The notes below the pieces were generated by a model. It was given only the letters and a program-made list of their open reading frames with translations. It searched no databases and had not been told where the DNA came from. From Ralstonia pickettii (lineage in GTDB: Bacteria > Pseudomonadota > Gammaproteobacteria > Burkholderiales > Burkholderiaceae), in assembly GCF_001699815.1 (NCBI RefSeq), contig NZ_MCGB01000061.1:1-64000 (forward strand): DNA of 64,000 nt. Direction: 5' to 3'. Shown piece by piece: positions 9,438 through 20,029 of the stretch (position 1 is its first letter; each line of letters starts with the position of its first letter). The position numbers and the translations under genes were made by a program.

Positions 9438-10265
9438 ATGGGCAAGGGGTTTCAGGGCGCGCTGCGCGCCTGCGCGAGCGCGCTCGCGTGCGCGGCGGTG
9501 CTAGGCGCAACGGGCTTGACGGGCGCTACGGCAGCCCACGCGCAACAGGCCAGCGATCGGCAACAGGAAATGAAGCAGGCGTGGGCGGCCGCCAAGGCCG
9601 CCGCGAGGGTCGGCCCCACGTCGATCGAACTGCGTGACCAGGCCACACTGAAGATCGGCAAGAACGAGGTGTTCATTCCGCAGCCGGCCGCCGGGCAGCT
9701 CATGCACGCCATGGGCAACAGCAACAACCCCGACATGCTCGGCCTGGTCATGCCCACTAGCGACGAAGACGAATGGATGGTCGTCGCCAAGTACGAGGCC
9801 TCGGGCTACATCAAGGACGACGACGCCCGCGACTGGAACGTCGACGATCTGTACAAATCGCTCAAGGAAGGCACCGCCGCCGCCAACGAAGAGCGCGAGA
9901 AGCGCGGCATCCCCGCACTGGAAATCCAGGGCTGGGTCGAGCGTCCGCACTATGAAGCCGCCACGCACCGCCTCATCTGGTCGATGGCTGCACGCTCCAA
10001 GGGCCAGCCGGCCGATGATCCCGGTGCGGTCAACTACAACACCTACGCACTGGGGCGCGACGGCTATATCAGCCTGAACCTGATCACCGGCCGCAACCAC
10101 AACCTTAAAGAGGTTTCGAGGCATGGTCGCCCATCAGCCCGGCAACAGACAGAGCAAATCGGTTGCCGCAGCAACCTACAGCCGGACGAGTGGCCGTGGC
10201 GGCAGGCTCGAGGTTTTCTTACGTTGGAAAAGCAAGCTCTGTCTAGCGATCCAATAGGATCTTAA
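9438..10265 (+). pseudogene. DUF2167 family membrane-anchored protein, C-terminally truncated
   Basis: The first ~216 codons encode a signal peptide (residues 1-36, ending AHAQQ) and most of a DUF2167 domain (IELRDQATLKIGKNEVFIP; SDEDEWMVVAKYEASGYIKDDDA; NYNTYALGRDGYISLNLITG). After about GRNHN the reading frame turns into 60 residues rich in Arg, Gln and Ser that are unlike the family. Family members normally continue with about 80-100 further residues ending in hydrophobic membrane helices. DNA past about 10,120 is progressively AT-richer than its surroundings, so the 3' end seems to have been replaced by other DNA. The gene is probably non-functional or makes an unanchored product. Confidence 0.65.
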
Positions 10266-10480
10266 ATCACAACCAACGAAAACATACTCTTTTGGAATTA
10301 TTACGTCCAGAATTTGTTTGACTTACCGCGTTGAATTGTGGCAGTGATTTATTTATATTATTTTTAATACTTAGTAGTATCTAGATCACCCTTAAGAATT
10401 GAGGTAGCAAATCTAGTAGGCTGCGGCCCCGCCCCGTCTCAGCCATCCTGCGCGAGTAAGAAAATCCGAATTTTGCGACC
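10266..10480. other. AT-rich intergenic patch, no gene seen
   Basis: About 215 bases of conspicuously AT-rich sequence (runs such as TTTATTTATATTATTTTTAA) in an otherwise very GC-rich region. No ORF, tRNA or transposase fragment is recognisable. It begins where the DUF2167 gene loses similarity to its family and is most simply read as a remnant of acquired DNA. Confidence 0.5.
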
Positions 10481-10510
10481 AAAAGAAAAAGCCCTCTGCT
10501 TGCAGAGGGC
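10481..10510 (-). terminator. Rho-independent terminator of sodB
   Basis: Stem GCCCTCTGC / GCAGAGGGC (10491-10510) with a two-base loop. On the minus strand it is followed by a T-rich run (complement of AAAAGAAAAA), placing it about 105 bases beyond the sodB stop codon. Confidence 0.75.
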
Positions 10511-10615
10511 CTTGATCCAATTGCGCTTTCCGGACTTTAGCGCCACAACATGTTCGAATTTCCAAACTATTACGCCATTTTCCGAACTATATTGTCACGC
10601 TACAAGCGATTCGCC

Positions 10616-11194
10616 TTAGGCGAAGTTCTTGGCAACGAAGTCCCAGTTGACCAGGTTCCAGAACGCCTCGACGTACTTCGGACGGGCGTTACGGTAGTCG
10701 ATGTAGTACGCGTGTTCCCACACATCGCAGGTCAGCAGCGGCTTCGCGTCGGTCGTCAGCGGCGTGGCGGCGTTGGAGGTCGACACCAGATCCAGCGAGC
10801 CGTCGGCCTTCTTCACCAGCCAGGCCCAGCCCGAACCGAACGTGCCGATAGCCGTCTTGGTGAACTCTTCCTTGAACTTGTCGAAGCTGCCCCACTTGGC
10901 GTTGATGGCGTCAGCCAGCGCGCCGGTCGGAGCGCCGCCGCCTTGCGGCTTCAGGCCGTTCCAGTAGAACGTGTGGTTCCAGACCTGTGCGGCGTTGTTG
11001 AACACACCGCCCGAGGACTTCTTGACGATGTCTTCGAGGCTCAGGTTCTCGAACTCGGTGCCCTTGATCAGGTTGTTCAGGTTCGTGACGTAGGTCTGGT
11101 GGTGCTTGCCGTAGTGGAACTCCAGCGTTTCCTTGGAGATGTGCGGCGCCAGAGCGTCTTGGGCGTACGGCAGCGGGGGGAGCGTGTGTTCCAT
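10616..11194 (-). CDS. sodB: Superoxide dismutase [Fe]
   Basis: A 192-residue Fe-type superoxide dismutase that converts superoxide to peroxide and oxygen in the cytoplasm. Metal ligands are His27 ([10 protein letters not shown]), His74 (VWNHTFYW), Asp157 and His161 ([13 protein letters not shown]). Gln70 in NNAAQVWNH is the second-sphere residue typical of Fe enzymes. The start at 11194 gives the canonical [10 protein letters not shown]. The gene is monocistronic, with its own terminator in the minus direction. Confidence 0.95.
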   Translation of the reverse strand: MEHTLPPLPYAQDALAPHISKETLEFHYGKHHQTYVTNLNNLIKGTEFENLSLEDIVKKSSGGVFNNAAQVWNHTFYWNGLKPQGGGAPTGALADAINAKWGSFDKFKEEFTKTAIGTFGSGWAWLVKKADGSLDLVSTSNAATPLTTDAKPLLTCDVWEHAYYIDYRNARPKYVEAFWNLVNWDFVAKNFA

Positions 11195-11341
11195 TGTTCT
11201 TGCCTTCTGTGGGTTGTACAGGTTGGGAGCGACGATTGTAGGAGACTTGCAAAACCGGCGCAAACCGCGGGCTAAATAGACGGAATAACCGCTAAACGCG
11301 TGCGGAATCGCGATCATTTCCGCTATAAGGTCATGCGCCGG

Positions 11342-12787
11342 TCACAGTTCGAGCTTCGGTTGCACGCAGGCGATTTCGATGTCGGCCGTACCCTGCGCCA
11401 GTCGCGCCTCGATCCGTGCCCGGGCATGCAGTGCGTGCGGATCGCGTATGGCATGGCCCTTGGCGTCGAGCAGCACCGCATAGCCGCGCTCCAGCGTGCG
11501 CTGCGGCGCCAGCAGTTCCAGGCCGGTGTGCTGACGTGCCAGGCGTTCTTGGGCGCGAGACAGCGTGTGTCGCATGACGCGTGCCAGCGTTGCTTCGGCT
11601 TGGTCCAGCCGAGTGCGCTCTCGCGTGGCGTCGGGGCGGGCTGCCGCCAGACGCATCGTCAGCAGACGCTGCAGATGTTCCGCGCGCTGCACGCGGCCCG
11701 TCAGGGCAAAGCGCAGGCGGCCCTCCAGGTGGGCGAGCTGCGTGCGGCGTTCGCGCATCTGGGTCTGCGGGCTGCGCAGGCGGCGCGCGAGCCAATCGAC
11801 GGTCTGAGCGCGGCGATCGAGCTGGCGGCGGAACTGGGCGGACAGCGCATCCCAGTCGCGGCCCACATCGCGCAGCATGCGGGCACGATCGGGGCTGACG
11901 AGTTCGGCCGCAGCAGTCGGGGTGGGTGCGCGCACATCGGCCACAAAGTCGACGATAGTCACATCTGTTTCATGCCCGACACCTGCCACGATGGGAATTT
12001 CGGATGCGGCCACCGCACGGGCCACCGGTTCTTCATTGAAGGCCCACAGGTCTTCAATGCTGCCTCCGCCCCGGCACAGGATGACAACGTCGACCTCTGC
12101 CCGGGCATTGACCCGTTCCAGCATGGCAGCGATACGCTCCGACGCACCGGCACCCTGCACCGGCACGGGATACACCACCACCGGCACATGCGGCGCGCGC
12201 CGGCGCAGCGTGGTCAGCACGTCGCGCAAGGCCGCCGCCTGCAGTGACGTCACCACGCCGATCGCGCGCGGATGCCGTGGCAGCGGCCGCTTGCGGTCGA
12301 CGTCGAACAGGCCTTGCGCCTCCAGCGCGGCCTTCAGCCGCAGGAAAGCCTCGTACAGATTGCCCAGGCCTGCCCGGCGGATGGCTTCAACGCTCAATTG
12401 CAGTTCGCCGCGCGCTTCATACAGCGTGACCAGCGCGCGAACCTCCACGGCCTCGCCTTCGCGCGGGGTGAAATCGGCGTACTGGTTGCGGCCCTTGAAC
12501 ATCACGCAGCGGATCTGCGCGGCTGCATCTTTGAGCGAGAAATACCAATGGCCGCTGGCCGCGCGCGTGAAGTTCGAGATCTCGCCGCGCACCCAGCCCA
12601 GCGGAAAGTTGCGTTCAAGCAGCCCCGCAATGCGGCGATTGACATCGCTGACGGAGAGCACCTCCTGCCCGCCCCGGTTCGGTGCTGACGCGGCATCAGG
12701 TGCAGCCGACACCTCCGGCGCGGATGTGGCCGTGGGTGCAGTGGCATCCATCCAAAACGGGCGGCGGGAAGACGGTGGCGGGGTCAT
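11342..12787 (-). CDS. xseA: Exodeoxyribonuclease VII large subunit
   Basis: The large subunit of ExoVII, which with XseB degrades single-stranded DNA into acid-soluble oligonucleotides. An OB-fold region occurs near the N-terminus ([20 protein letters not shown], then [10 protein letters not shown]). The nuclease domain follows with [15 protein letters not shown] and the acidic/His block [18 protein letters not shown] and [18 protein letters not shown], then a long Arg-rich coiled coil typical of the C-terminal half. The start is uncertain: ATG at 12787 was chosen, but the first ~45 residues are low-complexity Pro/Ala/Ser and an ATG at 12751 is also possible. xseB is not adjacent. Confidence 0.9.
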   Translation of the reverse strand: MTPPPSSRRPFWMDATAPTATSAPEVSAAPDAASAPNRGGQEVLSVSDVNRRIAGLLERNFPLGWVRGEISNFTRAASGHWYFSLKDAAAQIRCVMFKGRNQYADFTPREGEAVEVRALVTLYEARGELQLSVEAIRRAGLGNLYEAFLRLKAALEAQGLFDVDRKRPLPRHPRAIGVVTSLQAAALRDVLTTLRRRAPHVPVVVYPVPVQGAGASERIAAMLERVNARAEVDVVILCRGGGSIEDLWAFNEEPVARAVAASEIPIVAGVGHETDVTIVDFVADVRAPTPTAAAELVSPDRARMLRDVGRDWDALSAQFRRQLDRRAQTVDWLARRLRSPQTQMRERRTQLAHLEGRLRFALTGRVQRAEHLQRLLTMRLAAARPDATRERTRLDQAEATLARVMRHTLSRAQERLARQHTGLELLAPQRTLERGYAVLLDAKGHAIRDPHALHARARIEARLAQGTADIEIACVQPKLEL

Positions 12788-13160
12788 AAGTGGTGCGAGG
12801 AGCGCAAAAAAATGAGGCTTTGGGGCGACATCTACCTTGAATAGGGGAGGCAACTCACGCTGGCCGGGCTACCTGTCCACAGCATAACGTGCTTGTCAAG
12901 CTTGACAGAGGTGAGGTGACGCGCTCTGTGCATCTTGACGCAACCCTTTGATTCTTATGAAAAATCCACCCATGTCAAAATTTCAGCAGCGCAAGTAATT
13001 TCGTTCTGCGTCAACCATTTAGCGCAAGCGCCCCAGGGATGTTCACAAAGTTATCCACAGCGGCGCTGGAAAACCGTGGTGTGACGCCCGGGCAGTGGAT
13101 AAATCGGCCGTCGATTCTCACACGTTCGCGGCGAGCATCCCCATTTTTTTGAGCCTCCCC
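12788..13160. other. Non-coding region upstream of xseA with DnaA-box-like sites
   Basis: No gene is seen. The stretch holds a perfect 14-bp palindrome TGTCAAGCTTGACA at 12894-12907 and an AT-rich segment at about 12,945-13,010. A possible plus-strand promoter is TTGACG at 12935-12940 with TATGAA at 12957-12962. Several DnaA-box-like nonamers follow (CTGTCCACA 12872-12880; ATGTTCACA from 13039; a perfect TTATCCACA at 13051-13059; AGTGGATAA at 13094-13102). It leads straight into the tandem repeats that start at about 13,161. Confidence 0.5.
13051..13059 (+). promoter_or_regulatory. Perfect DnaA box
   Basis: TTATCCACA matches the consensus DnaA-binding nonamer exactly. It sits in a degenerate relative of the repeat unit (TGTTCACAA, then TTATCCACA) about 190 bases before the first full unit. 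Actual binding is inference. Confidence 0.55.
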
Positions 13161-13332
13161 CCGGTTGCACAACTTTTAAGCGAAGTGCCGAACACCCTTT
13201 TGAATCAGTCACTTAAGTTGCTTGTCCGGGCAATGTCCACAACCCATCCACAAGACTGTCCCGGATCGCTGTGGATTTCCTGGCGGTTTTTTGAAGCACG
13301 CCCTCATTTTTCTCCTGATCAACGCCAAAACG
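13161..13332. repeat. 172-bp tandem repeat, unit 1
   Basis: First of three imperfect direct repeats with an exact 172-base period, judged from shared blocks CCGGTTGCA, CTTTTAAGC-like, CACTTAA and CAATGTCCACAACCC. It contains ATGTCCACA (13233-13241), CCATCCACA (13244-13252) and, inverted, TGTGGATTT (13270-13278). The second and third can pair as an ATCCACA / TGTGGAT hairpin. 172 is not a multiple of three, so an ORF through the array changes frame between units; it is not a coding repeat. Confidence 0.8.
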
Positions 13333-13504
13333 CCGGTTGCATCATTTTTGAGCACGCCATCGGACTTCCTTTTGGATCAAGCACTTAACGTACTTGTTGA
13401 GGCAATGTCCACAACCCATCCACACAACTGTCCCGCAGCGGTGGGGATTACTCGCCGTTTTACCGGGCCCCACAGCGCTTGTTCATGGATTGACCACCGA
13501 AATG
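13333..13504. repeat. 172-bp tandem repeat, unit 2
   Basis: Second unit, aligned with unit 1 from CCGGTTGCA at 13333 (172 bases on). DnaA-box-like nonamers are ATGTCCACA (13405-13413) and CCATCCACA (13416-13424). The inverted third site has decayed to GGTGGGGAT, while the flanking CTGTCCCG core is kept. Confidence 0.8.
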
Positions 13505-13630
13505 CCGTTTGCATACTTTTTAAGCACGGCACCGAACTCCCTTTCAGATCAAGCACTTAGTTTGCTTGTTCGGGCAATGTCCACAACCCGTCCACAAGAC
13601 TGTCCCGCTTGGCTGTGGATTGCCGCGGCC
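13505..13630. repeat. 172-bp tandem repeat, unit 3 (partial)
   Basis: Third unit; similarity fades after about 13,630. It keeps ATGTCCACA (13577-13585), CCGTCCACA (13588-13596), CTGTCCCG and the inverted TGTGGATTG (13614-13622). Between units the TCCACA and TGTGGA cores are better conserved than the sequence around them. Confidence 0.75.
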
Positions 13631-13827
13631 AGCATCTTTCGTGACAGCGCGTTGACCATCGTCTGCGCTTGTCGCGATGCTGCGCCATCGTGTTGCCGTG
13701 GCAGGTCCGACGCGCTAGAGTGCTGCCTGTTTTTGCCGCAACGAACAGCGTTCGGGGACGCGGACGGCACTAGCAGCAAACCAGAACAGAATCACACTCC
13801 TTCCACAACGACAAAACGGGTTGTCCA

Positions 13828-14448
13828 GTGTTTTCCATCATTCAAGCCGCCGGCTGGCCAATCTGGCCGCTGCTGATCGCCTCGGTGCTCGCACTCGCGC
13901 TCATCATCGAACGCTTCGTCGCCCTGCAACACAAGAAGATCATTCCGCCCAAGGTGTATGACGAGGCGCTGGCCGTCGCGCATCAGCGCCGCGCCACCCC
14001 AGAAGTGGTGAACACGCTGGAACAGGGCTCGCCGCTGGGCCGCCTGCTGGCCGCTGCGCTGCGCCATGTGGTGCTGCATCCGAACACCACGCGCGATGCC
14101 GCCAAGGAAGTGGTGGAAGAAGCCGGCCAGAACGTGGCGCACCGCCTGGAGCGCTATCTGAACGCGCTCGGCACGATTGCCTCGGTGGCGCCGCTGATGG
14201 GCCTGTTCGGCACGGTGGTCGGCATGATCGAGATCTTCGGCAGCCAGACCGCCGCAGGCACGAACCCGCAGGCGCTGGCGCACGGTATCTCGGTCGCGCT
14301 GTACAACACGGCGCTGGGCCTGGTGGTGGCCATCCCGACGCTGATCTTCTGGCGCTACTTCCGTGGCGTGGTGGATAACTACGTGGTCGAGCTGGAGCAT
14401 CTGTCCACCACGTACCTCGACGCGATCCTGCCGCCGCGGCGCGGCTGA
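13828..14448 (+). CDS. exbB: MotA/TolQ/ExbB family proton-channel protein
   Basis: A 206-residue inner-membrane protein of the ExbB/TolQ group that, with ExbD, couples the proton gradient to TonB-dependent outer-membrane transport. Membrane segments occur near residues 7-25 and in the two C-terminal helices (GTIASVAPLMGLFGTVVGMIEIF and ALYNTALGLVVAIPTLIFW). The latter carry the conserved Gly/Thr residues of the channel. It starts with GTG at 13828. exbD follows after 28 bases. The TonB or TolA partner is not adjacent, so a Tol-like role cannot be excluded. Confidence 0.88.
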   Translation: MFSIIQAAGWPIWPLLIASVLALALIIERFVALQHKKIIPPKVYDEALAVAHQRRATPEVVNTLEQGSPLGRLLAAALRHVVLHPNTTRDAAKEVVEEAGQNVAHRLERYLNALGTIASVAPLMGLFGTVVGMIEIFGSQTAAGTNPQALAHGISVALYNTALGLVVAIPTLIFWRYFRGVVDNYVVELEHLSTTYLDAILPPRRG

Positions 14449-14476
14449 TCCGGGCAACGCCTCACTGGAAACAGCC

Positions 14477-14905
14477 ATGCGCTTCCGCCCGCGCCGTGCC
14501 CGCGAAGAGCCGGAGATCAACCTGATCCCGCTGATCGACGTATTGCTCGTGATCCTCATCTTCCTGATGATCACGACCACGTATTCCCGTTACACAGAAC
14601 TGAAGGTCAACCTGCCGACCGCCGAGGCTGAAAAGGCCACCGAGCGCCCGGGTCAGATCGTCGTGTCCGTCACCGCCAACGGCGTCTACTCCGTCGACAA
14701 GCAAGTGCTCGACACCCGCGATGTCACCAGCCTGGCCGATGCCCTGCGCAATGCCGCAGGTAAGGCCGGCGGCTCCGAGCCCATCGTCATCGTCAACGCC
14801 GATGCGCAGGCCGCACATCAGGCGGTGGTCAATGTGATGGAAGCGGCGCGGGTGGCCGGTCTCTCGCATCTGACCTTCGCCACGCAAACCGGCAACGCCC
14901 GCTAA
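14477..14905 (+). CDS. exbD: ExbD/TolR family biopolymer transport protein
   Basis: A 142-residue partner of ExbB with one N-terminal transmembrane helix. The membrane block [20 protein letters not shown] contains the essential proton-carrying Asp (LIDVLLV). A periplasmic domain follows ([36 protein letters not shown]). Length is normal. It is second in the exbB-exbD-lpxK-trm112-kdsB unit, 31 bases before lpxK. Confidence 0.9.
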   Translation: MRFRPRRAREEPEINLIPLIDVLLVILIFLMITTTYSRYTELKVNLPTAEAEKATERPGQIVVSVTANGVYSVDKQVLDTRDVTSLADALRNAAGKAGGSEPIVIVNADAQAAHQAVVNVMEAARVAGLSHLTFATQTGNAR

Positions 14906-14936
14906 GAGACCCGTCTCTCAACCACCATCACGCCGC

Positions 14937-15986
14937 ATGCCCGTCGCCCAGCACCGCCTCGCCAGCTTCGTCACCCGCCAATGGCAGCAACGCGGCTGGT
15001 TTGCGTGGGTGATGTGGCCGTTGTCTTGGCTGTTCGGGGGGGTAAGCGCGCTGCGCCGGCTGCTGTTCCGCACTGGCGTGCTGCGCTCGGTGCGCCTACC
15101 GATGCCGGTGGTGGTGGTCGGCAACGTCACCGTAGGCGGCGCCGGCAAGACGCCCGCCGTGATTGCGCTGGCCTCGGCGCTGGCTGAAGCGGGTCTGCGG
15201 CCGGGCATTGTCTCGCGCGGCTATGGCGCACAACTGAAGCATCCCCGCCCCGTGCGCGAACACTCCCGCGCAGAAGACGTCGGCGATGAACCGCTGCTCA
15301 TCGCCCGCGCCACCGATCTGCCGGTGTGGGTCTTCCCCGACCGCGTGCTGTGCGCGCAGACGCTGCTGGCCTCGCACCCCGGCTGCAACGTGATCGTCTG
15401 CGACGACGGCCTGCAGCACTACCGCCTGCGCCGCGACATCGAAATCATCGTGTTCGACACACGCATGGGCGGCAACGGCTTCCTGCTGCCCGCCGGCCCG
15501 TTGCGCGAGCCGATGACGCGCCGCCGTGACGCCACGCTCATCAACGACCCCAACTACCGCGCCACGCCCGACCGCCCGAACGTCTTTGGCATGCGCCTCG
15601 AGCTGCAGGACGCCTACAACCTGGCCGACCCCGCGCTGCGCCGCCCGCTGGCTCAGTTCGCACGCATCGAAGGCGGTCAATTGCTGGCTGCGGCCGGCAT
15701 CGGCAACCCCGAGCGGTTCTTCGCCTCGCTGCGTGCCGCCGGCCTCAAGCCGAGCACGCTGCCGCTGCCCGACCACTACGATTTCGCCAACAACCCCTTC
15801 ACCGACAGCCACGCCGAGGTCATCCTGATCACCGAAAAGGATGCCGTAAAATGCGGCCATCTCGACGACCCGCGCATCTGGGTGGTGCCGACCACACCGG
15901 TGGTCGACCCGGCGCTGGTCGAACAGGTCTGCCAGCGCGTGCGCGCCCTGGCCGATCGCGCAACGCTCAAGGCAAGCGCACAATAA
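14937..15986 (+). CDS. lpxK: Tetraacyldisaccharide 4'-kinase
   Basis: A 349-residue membrane-associated kinase that phosphorylates the 4' position of the lipid A disaccharide precursor to give lipid IVA. The P-loop GGAGKTP is at residues 67-73 ([14 protein letters not shown]), preceded by an amphipathic N-terminal helix. The family motif [13 protein letters not shown] follows, and then RDIEIIVFD. It lies in an envelope-biogenesis operon with kdsB. Confidence 0.95.
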   Translation: MPVAQHRLASFVTRQWQQRGWFAWVMWPLSWLFGGVSALRRLLFRTGVLRSVRLPMPVVVVGNVTVGGAGKTPAVIALASALAEAGLRPGIVSRGYGAQLKHPRPVREHSRAEDVGDEPLLIARATDLPVWVFPDRVLCAQTLLASHPGCNVIVCDDGLQHYRLRRDIEIIVFDTRMGGNGFLLPAGPLREPMTRRRDATLINDPNYRATPDRPNVFGMRLELQDAYNLADPALRRPLAQFARIEGGQLLAAAGIGNPERFFASLRAAGLKPSTLPLPDHYDFANNPFTDSHAEVILITEKDAVKCGHLDDPRIWVVPTTPVVDPALVEQVCQRVRALADRATLKASAQ

Positions 15987-16055
15987 CGCCACCCCTTCCG
16001 CTGTACCGGCGCGCCGCCCTACCTGTTGAGCGGCCGCCACGGAGCCTCTACCGCC

Positions 16056-16244
16056 ATGGACAATCGCCTGCTGGAAATCCTCGTCTGCCCGTTGTGCAAG
16101 GGCACGCTGCAACACGACCGCGCCAACAACGAACTGATCTGCCACGTCGACAAGCTGGCCTACCCGATCCGCGACGGCATCCCCGTCATGCTGGCCGATG
16201 AAGCACGCCAGACCGTGGAAGGCACGCCGGTCGATCCGGCCTGA
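16056..16244 (+). CDS. Trm112 family protein (YcaR-like)
   Basis: A 62-residue protein with the Trm112/YcaR pattern: [16 protein letters not shown], then [21 protein letters not shown]. The CPLC pair and one further Cys are present. Eukaryotic Trm112 activates methyltransferases; the role of the bacterial short form is not firmly known. The gene is commonly found between lpxK and kdsB, as here. The ATG at 16056 has GGAG about 12 bases upstream. Confidence 0.88.
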   Translation: MDNRLLEILVCPLCKGTLQHDRANNELICHVDKLAYPIRDGIPVMLADEARQTVEGTPVDPA

Positions 16245-16260
16245 TACGAAGGTCACCGTC

Positions 16261-17067
16261 ATGTCGCACGCGCCGTTCATCGCTGTCATTCCCGCGCGGC
16301 TGGCGTCCACGCGGCTGCCCAACAAACCGCTGGCCGACATCGACGGCAAGCCGATGGTGGTGCGCGTGGCTGAACGCGCGCATCAGTCGTCTGCCGCGCG
16401 CGTGGTGGTTGCCACCGATGCGGCGTCGGTCGCCGACGCCTGCATGCAGCATCACGTGGAAGCCGTGCTCACGCGTGCCGACCACGCATCCGGCACCGAC
16501 CGTCTGGCCGAAGTGGCCACCGTGCTGGGGCTGCCCGATGACGCCATCGTCGTCAACGTGCAAGGCGACGAACCGCTGATCGCCCCAACGCTGATCGACA
16601 ACGTGGCCGCGCATCTGCGCGACCACCCCGACTGCGCCATCGCCACTGCAGCGCATCCGATTCACGACCCGGCCGACGTATTCAATCCAAATGTCGTCAA
16701 GGTGGTGCTCGACGCCGCCGATCGCGCACTGTTGTTCTCGCGCGCACCGCTGCCGTGGGCGCGCGACACCTGGACGCCCGCCGTCATGGCCGGGTCCGTT
16801 GCGGAACGCCCGCTGCCGGCCATGCCCGTGCTGCGCCATATCGGCATCTACGCGTACCGCGCCGGGTTCCTGCGCCGCTTCCCGCAATTGGCCGCCGCCC
16901 CCATCGAACAGACCGAACAGTTGGAGCAGCTACGCGCGATGTGGCACGGTGAGCGCATTGCCGTGCTGACCACCGATGACGCTCCCGCCGCCGGAGTCGA
17001 TACCCCCGAAGACCTTACCCGGGTACGCGCTGCCTGGGCTGAACTCCTGGCGCAGGACGGCCCCTGA
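16261..17067 (+). CDS. kdsB: 3-deoxy-manno-octulosonate cytidylyltransferase
   Basis: A 268-residue enzyme that activates KDO as CMP-KDO for lipopolysaccharide inner-core synthesis. The signature [18 protein letters not shown] and the nucleotide-site block [11 protein letters not shown] are present, with [16 protein letters not shown] in the C-terminal half. It starts at 16261, 16 bases after trm112. It is the last gene of the envelope operon; no clear hairpin terminator follows. Confidence 0.95.
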   Translation: MSHAPFIAVIPARLASTRLPNKPLADIDGKPMVVRVAERAHQSSAARVVVATDAASVADACMQHHVEAVLTRADHASGTDRLAEVATVLGLPDDAIVVNVQGDEPLIAPTLIDNVAAHLRDHPDCAIATAAHPIHDPADVFNPNVVKVVLDAADRALLFSRAPLPWARDTWTPAVMAGSVAERPLPAMPVLRHIGIYAYRAGFLRRFPQLAAAPIEQTEQLEQLRAMWHGERIAVLTTDDAPAAGVDTPEDLTRVRAAWAELLAQDGP

Positions 17068-18081
<1,014 letters not shown>

Positions 18082-18112
18082 GCGCTCCCGCGCATTACAC
18101 GCCAGGAAGAAC

Positions 18113-18143
18113 GGCGCCTCGATTATGAGGCGCCTTTTTTTTT
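18113..18143 (+). terminator. Rho-independent terminator of adk
   Basis: Perfect 8-bp stem GGCGCCTC / GAGGCGCC with a six-base loop, followed by nine T residues. Confidence 0.92.
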
Positions 18144-18240
18144 GCGCGATCGACGGCCGCTTCGCGCTACCATACGACGCTGAACTTGACGCGAACGTAA
18201 ACGTCAAGTAACTCGCAAACCACACACAGGGAGACATGGC

Positions 18241-18999
18241 ATGGAGATTCGCGATCAGGTATTCATCGTCACCGGCGGCGCGTCGGGACTGGGCGCAGGC
18301 ACGGCACGCACGTTGGCCGAGGCCGGCGGCAACGTGGTGATTGCAGACCTGAACGAGGCCGCCGGCACGGCGCTGGCGCAGGAACTGGGCGGTCGCTTCG
18401 TGCGCTGCGATGTCACGTCCGAAGCGGACGGGCAAGCCGTTGTGGACGCCGCCACATCGCTGGGCACGCTGCGCGGGCTGGTGAACTGCGCAGGGATTGC
18501 AACGGCGTCGCGCACGGTGGGCAAGACGGGGCCGCACCCGCTGGACCAGTTCGCACGCGTGATCAACATCAATCTGATCGGCACCTTCAACATGATCCGC
18601 CTGGCCGCGACGGCCATGGCCGGCAACACACCCAACGCCGGCGGCGAGCGCGGCGTGATCATCAACACGGCATCGGTGGCTGCGTTTGACGGGCAGATTG
18701 GTCAGGCGGCCTACGCGGCGTCCAAGGGCGGCGTGGTGGCGATGACGCTGGCGATTGCACGTGACCTGTCGCGTGACGGCATCCGCGTGATGACGATTGC
18801 GCCGGGCATTTTCGAAACGCCGATGCTGCTCGGCATGCCGGCCGAAGTACAGGACGCGCTGGGCAAGATGGTGCCGTTCCCACCGCGCCTGGGTAAGCCG
18901 TCGGAATATGCGCAGCTCGCGCGTGCGATCGTTGAGAACCCGATGCTCAATGGTGAGACCATCCGCCTGGATGGCGCCATCCGCATGCAGCCGAAGTAA
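18241..18999 (+). CDS. Short-chain dehydrogenase, 3-hydroxyacyl-CoA dehydrogenase type
   Basis: A 252-residue classical SDR. The NAD-binding [10 protein letters not shown] is at the N-terminus, then NCAGIA, the Ser of [10 protein letters not shown], the catalytic YAASKGG and the [18 protein letters not shown] stretch. The arrangement resembles the type-10 17-beta-hydroxysteroid / 3-hydroxyacyl-CoA dehydrogenases, which oxidise 3-hydroxyacyl-CoA in beta-oxidation or branched amino-acid breakdown. It starts right after an AGGGAGACATGGC context. It stands alone, convergent with the lysR-type gene. Confidence 0.85.
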   Translation: MEIRDQVFIVTGGASGLGAGTARTLAEAGGNVVIADLNEAAGTALAQELGGRFVRCDVTSEADGQAVVDAATSLGTLRGLVNCAGIATASRTVGKTGPHPLDQFARVININLIGTFNMIRLAATAMAGNTPNAGGERGVIINTASVAAFDGQIGQAAYAASKGGVVAMTLAIARDLSRDGIRVMTIAPGIFETPMLLGMPAEVQDALGKMVPFPPRLGKPSEYAQLARAIVENPMLNGETIRLDGAIRMQPK

Positions 19000-19016
19000 G
19001 CGCAGCGATCCGGTCG

Positions 19017-19910
19017 TCAGGCGGCTGGCAGCGCCATCCGGCGAATCATCTGCCACGCCGCTTCGGCCGCCGGCGACAACGACCGGTCATGCCGACGCGC
19101 CAGCACGATGGCGCGCGTTTCCTTAGGGGACAACGGCACCGCCACCAATGGCGACGAGGACGGCAGCGGCAACGACAGCGACGGCACCACGCCCGCGCCG
19201 ATACCAGCTTCCACCATGCCGAATACGGCGCTGCTGTGACCCATCTCCTGCGCAACGTCCGGGTGAACGCCGTGGCGCAGGAAAATGCGGTCGATGAGCG
19301 GGCGGCTGCCCGAAGCATGGTCGAGCAGGACGACCGCCGTGCGATGCAAATCTTTCCAGCGCACACTGCTGCGCTGCGCGAACGGGTGATCCTTGCGACA
19401 GACGAGGCAGAACGGATCGACCAGCAGTGGCTCGGTCCATAGGCCTTCGGTATCGAGGGGTTCCACCACCACCCCAAAATCGGCTCCGCCTGTGCGGATC
19501 AATTGCAGCGTGTCGACCTGCACGGAGTCACGCACGATCATGCGGATGTCTGGATAGCGCACCGCGCACTCCGCCACGTAGACCGGCATCAACCGGGTCG
19601 ACACGGTCGGACTGGACGCCACGACAACGCGGCCGCGCCGCTGCTCGCTCACCTGTCGCGCCTGTTGCAACGTGTCGTCCAGATCAGCGACGAGGCGATC
19701 CAGCGCCGTCGCCAGCGAGCGGCCCACTTCCGTCAGCACGACTTCGCGGGTGGTGCGATCGAGCAGCTTCAAGCCCAGTTCGCCTTCCAGCTCCGAAATC
19801 GAGCGGCTCACGGCCGGTTGCGTCAGGCCAATGGTGTCGCCCGCCCGGCTGAAGCTGTGCGCACGTGCCACCGCGAGAAAGACGCGCAACTGGCGCAAGG
19901 TCACATTCAT
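19017..19910 (-). CDS. LysR family transcriptional regulator
   Basis: A 297-residue LysR-type regulator. The N-terminal helix-turn-helix is clear (LRQLRVFLAVARAHSFSRAG; LTQPAVSRSISELEGELG), followed by a periplasmic-binding-like effector domain. The start at 19910 gives the canonical MNVTLRQLRVF. It is divergent from the Na+-dependent transporter gene 119 bases away, the usual LysR-target geometry, so it probably controls that gene. The inducer is unknown. Confidence 0.88.
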   Translation of the reverse strand: MNVTLRQLRVFLAVARAHSFSRAGDTIGLTQPAVSRSISELEGELGLKLLDRTTREVVLTEVGRSLATALDRLVADLDDTLQQARQVSEQRRGRVVVASSPTVSTRLMPVYVAECAVRYPDIRMIVRDSVQVDTLQLIRTGGADFGVVVEPLDTEGLWTEPLLVDPFCLVCRKDHPFAQRSSVRWKDLHRTAVVLLDHASGSRPLIDRIFLRHGVHPDVAQEMGHSSAVFGMVEAGIGAGVVPSLSLPLPSSSPLVAVPLSPKETRAIVLARRHDRSLSPAAEAAWQMIRRMALPAA

Positions 19911-20029
19911 GCCGACGACGTATGAATTGATTCGATCAATGCATTTGTATTCTAGATAGGGATGTTGTGCAATAGCGGCTATCCCGCCATCCAACCCGCG
20001 CCGTCACGTAATGGTGACCGCGCACGCAC

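Noticed and set aside
13161-13630. CRISPR array
   Set aside because: The repeat period is 172 bases with degenerate units and there are no short identical repeats separated by unique spacers; no cas genes are present.
13095-13876. Three overlapping ORFs of 97-160 codons across the tandem repeats, sharing the peptide AMSTTHPQ-like segments
   Set aside because: The 172-base period shifts frame between units and the similarity is at DNA level. The ORFs have no ribosome-binding sites and run into exbB; they are by-products of the repeat.
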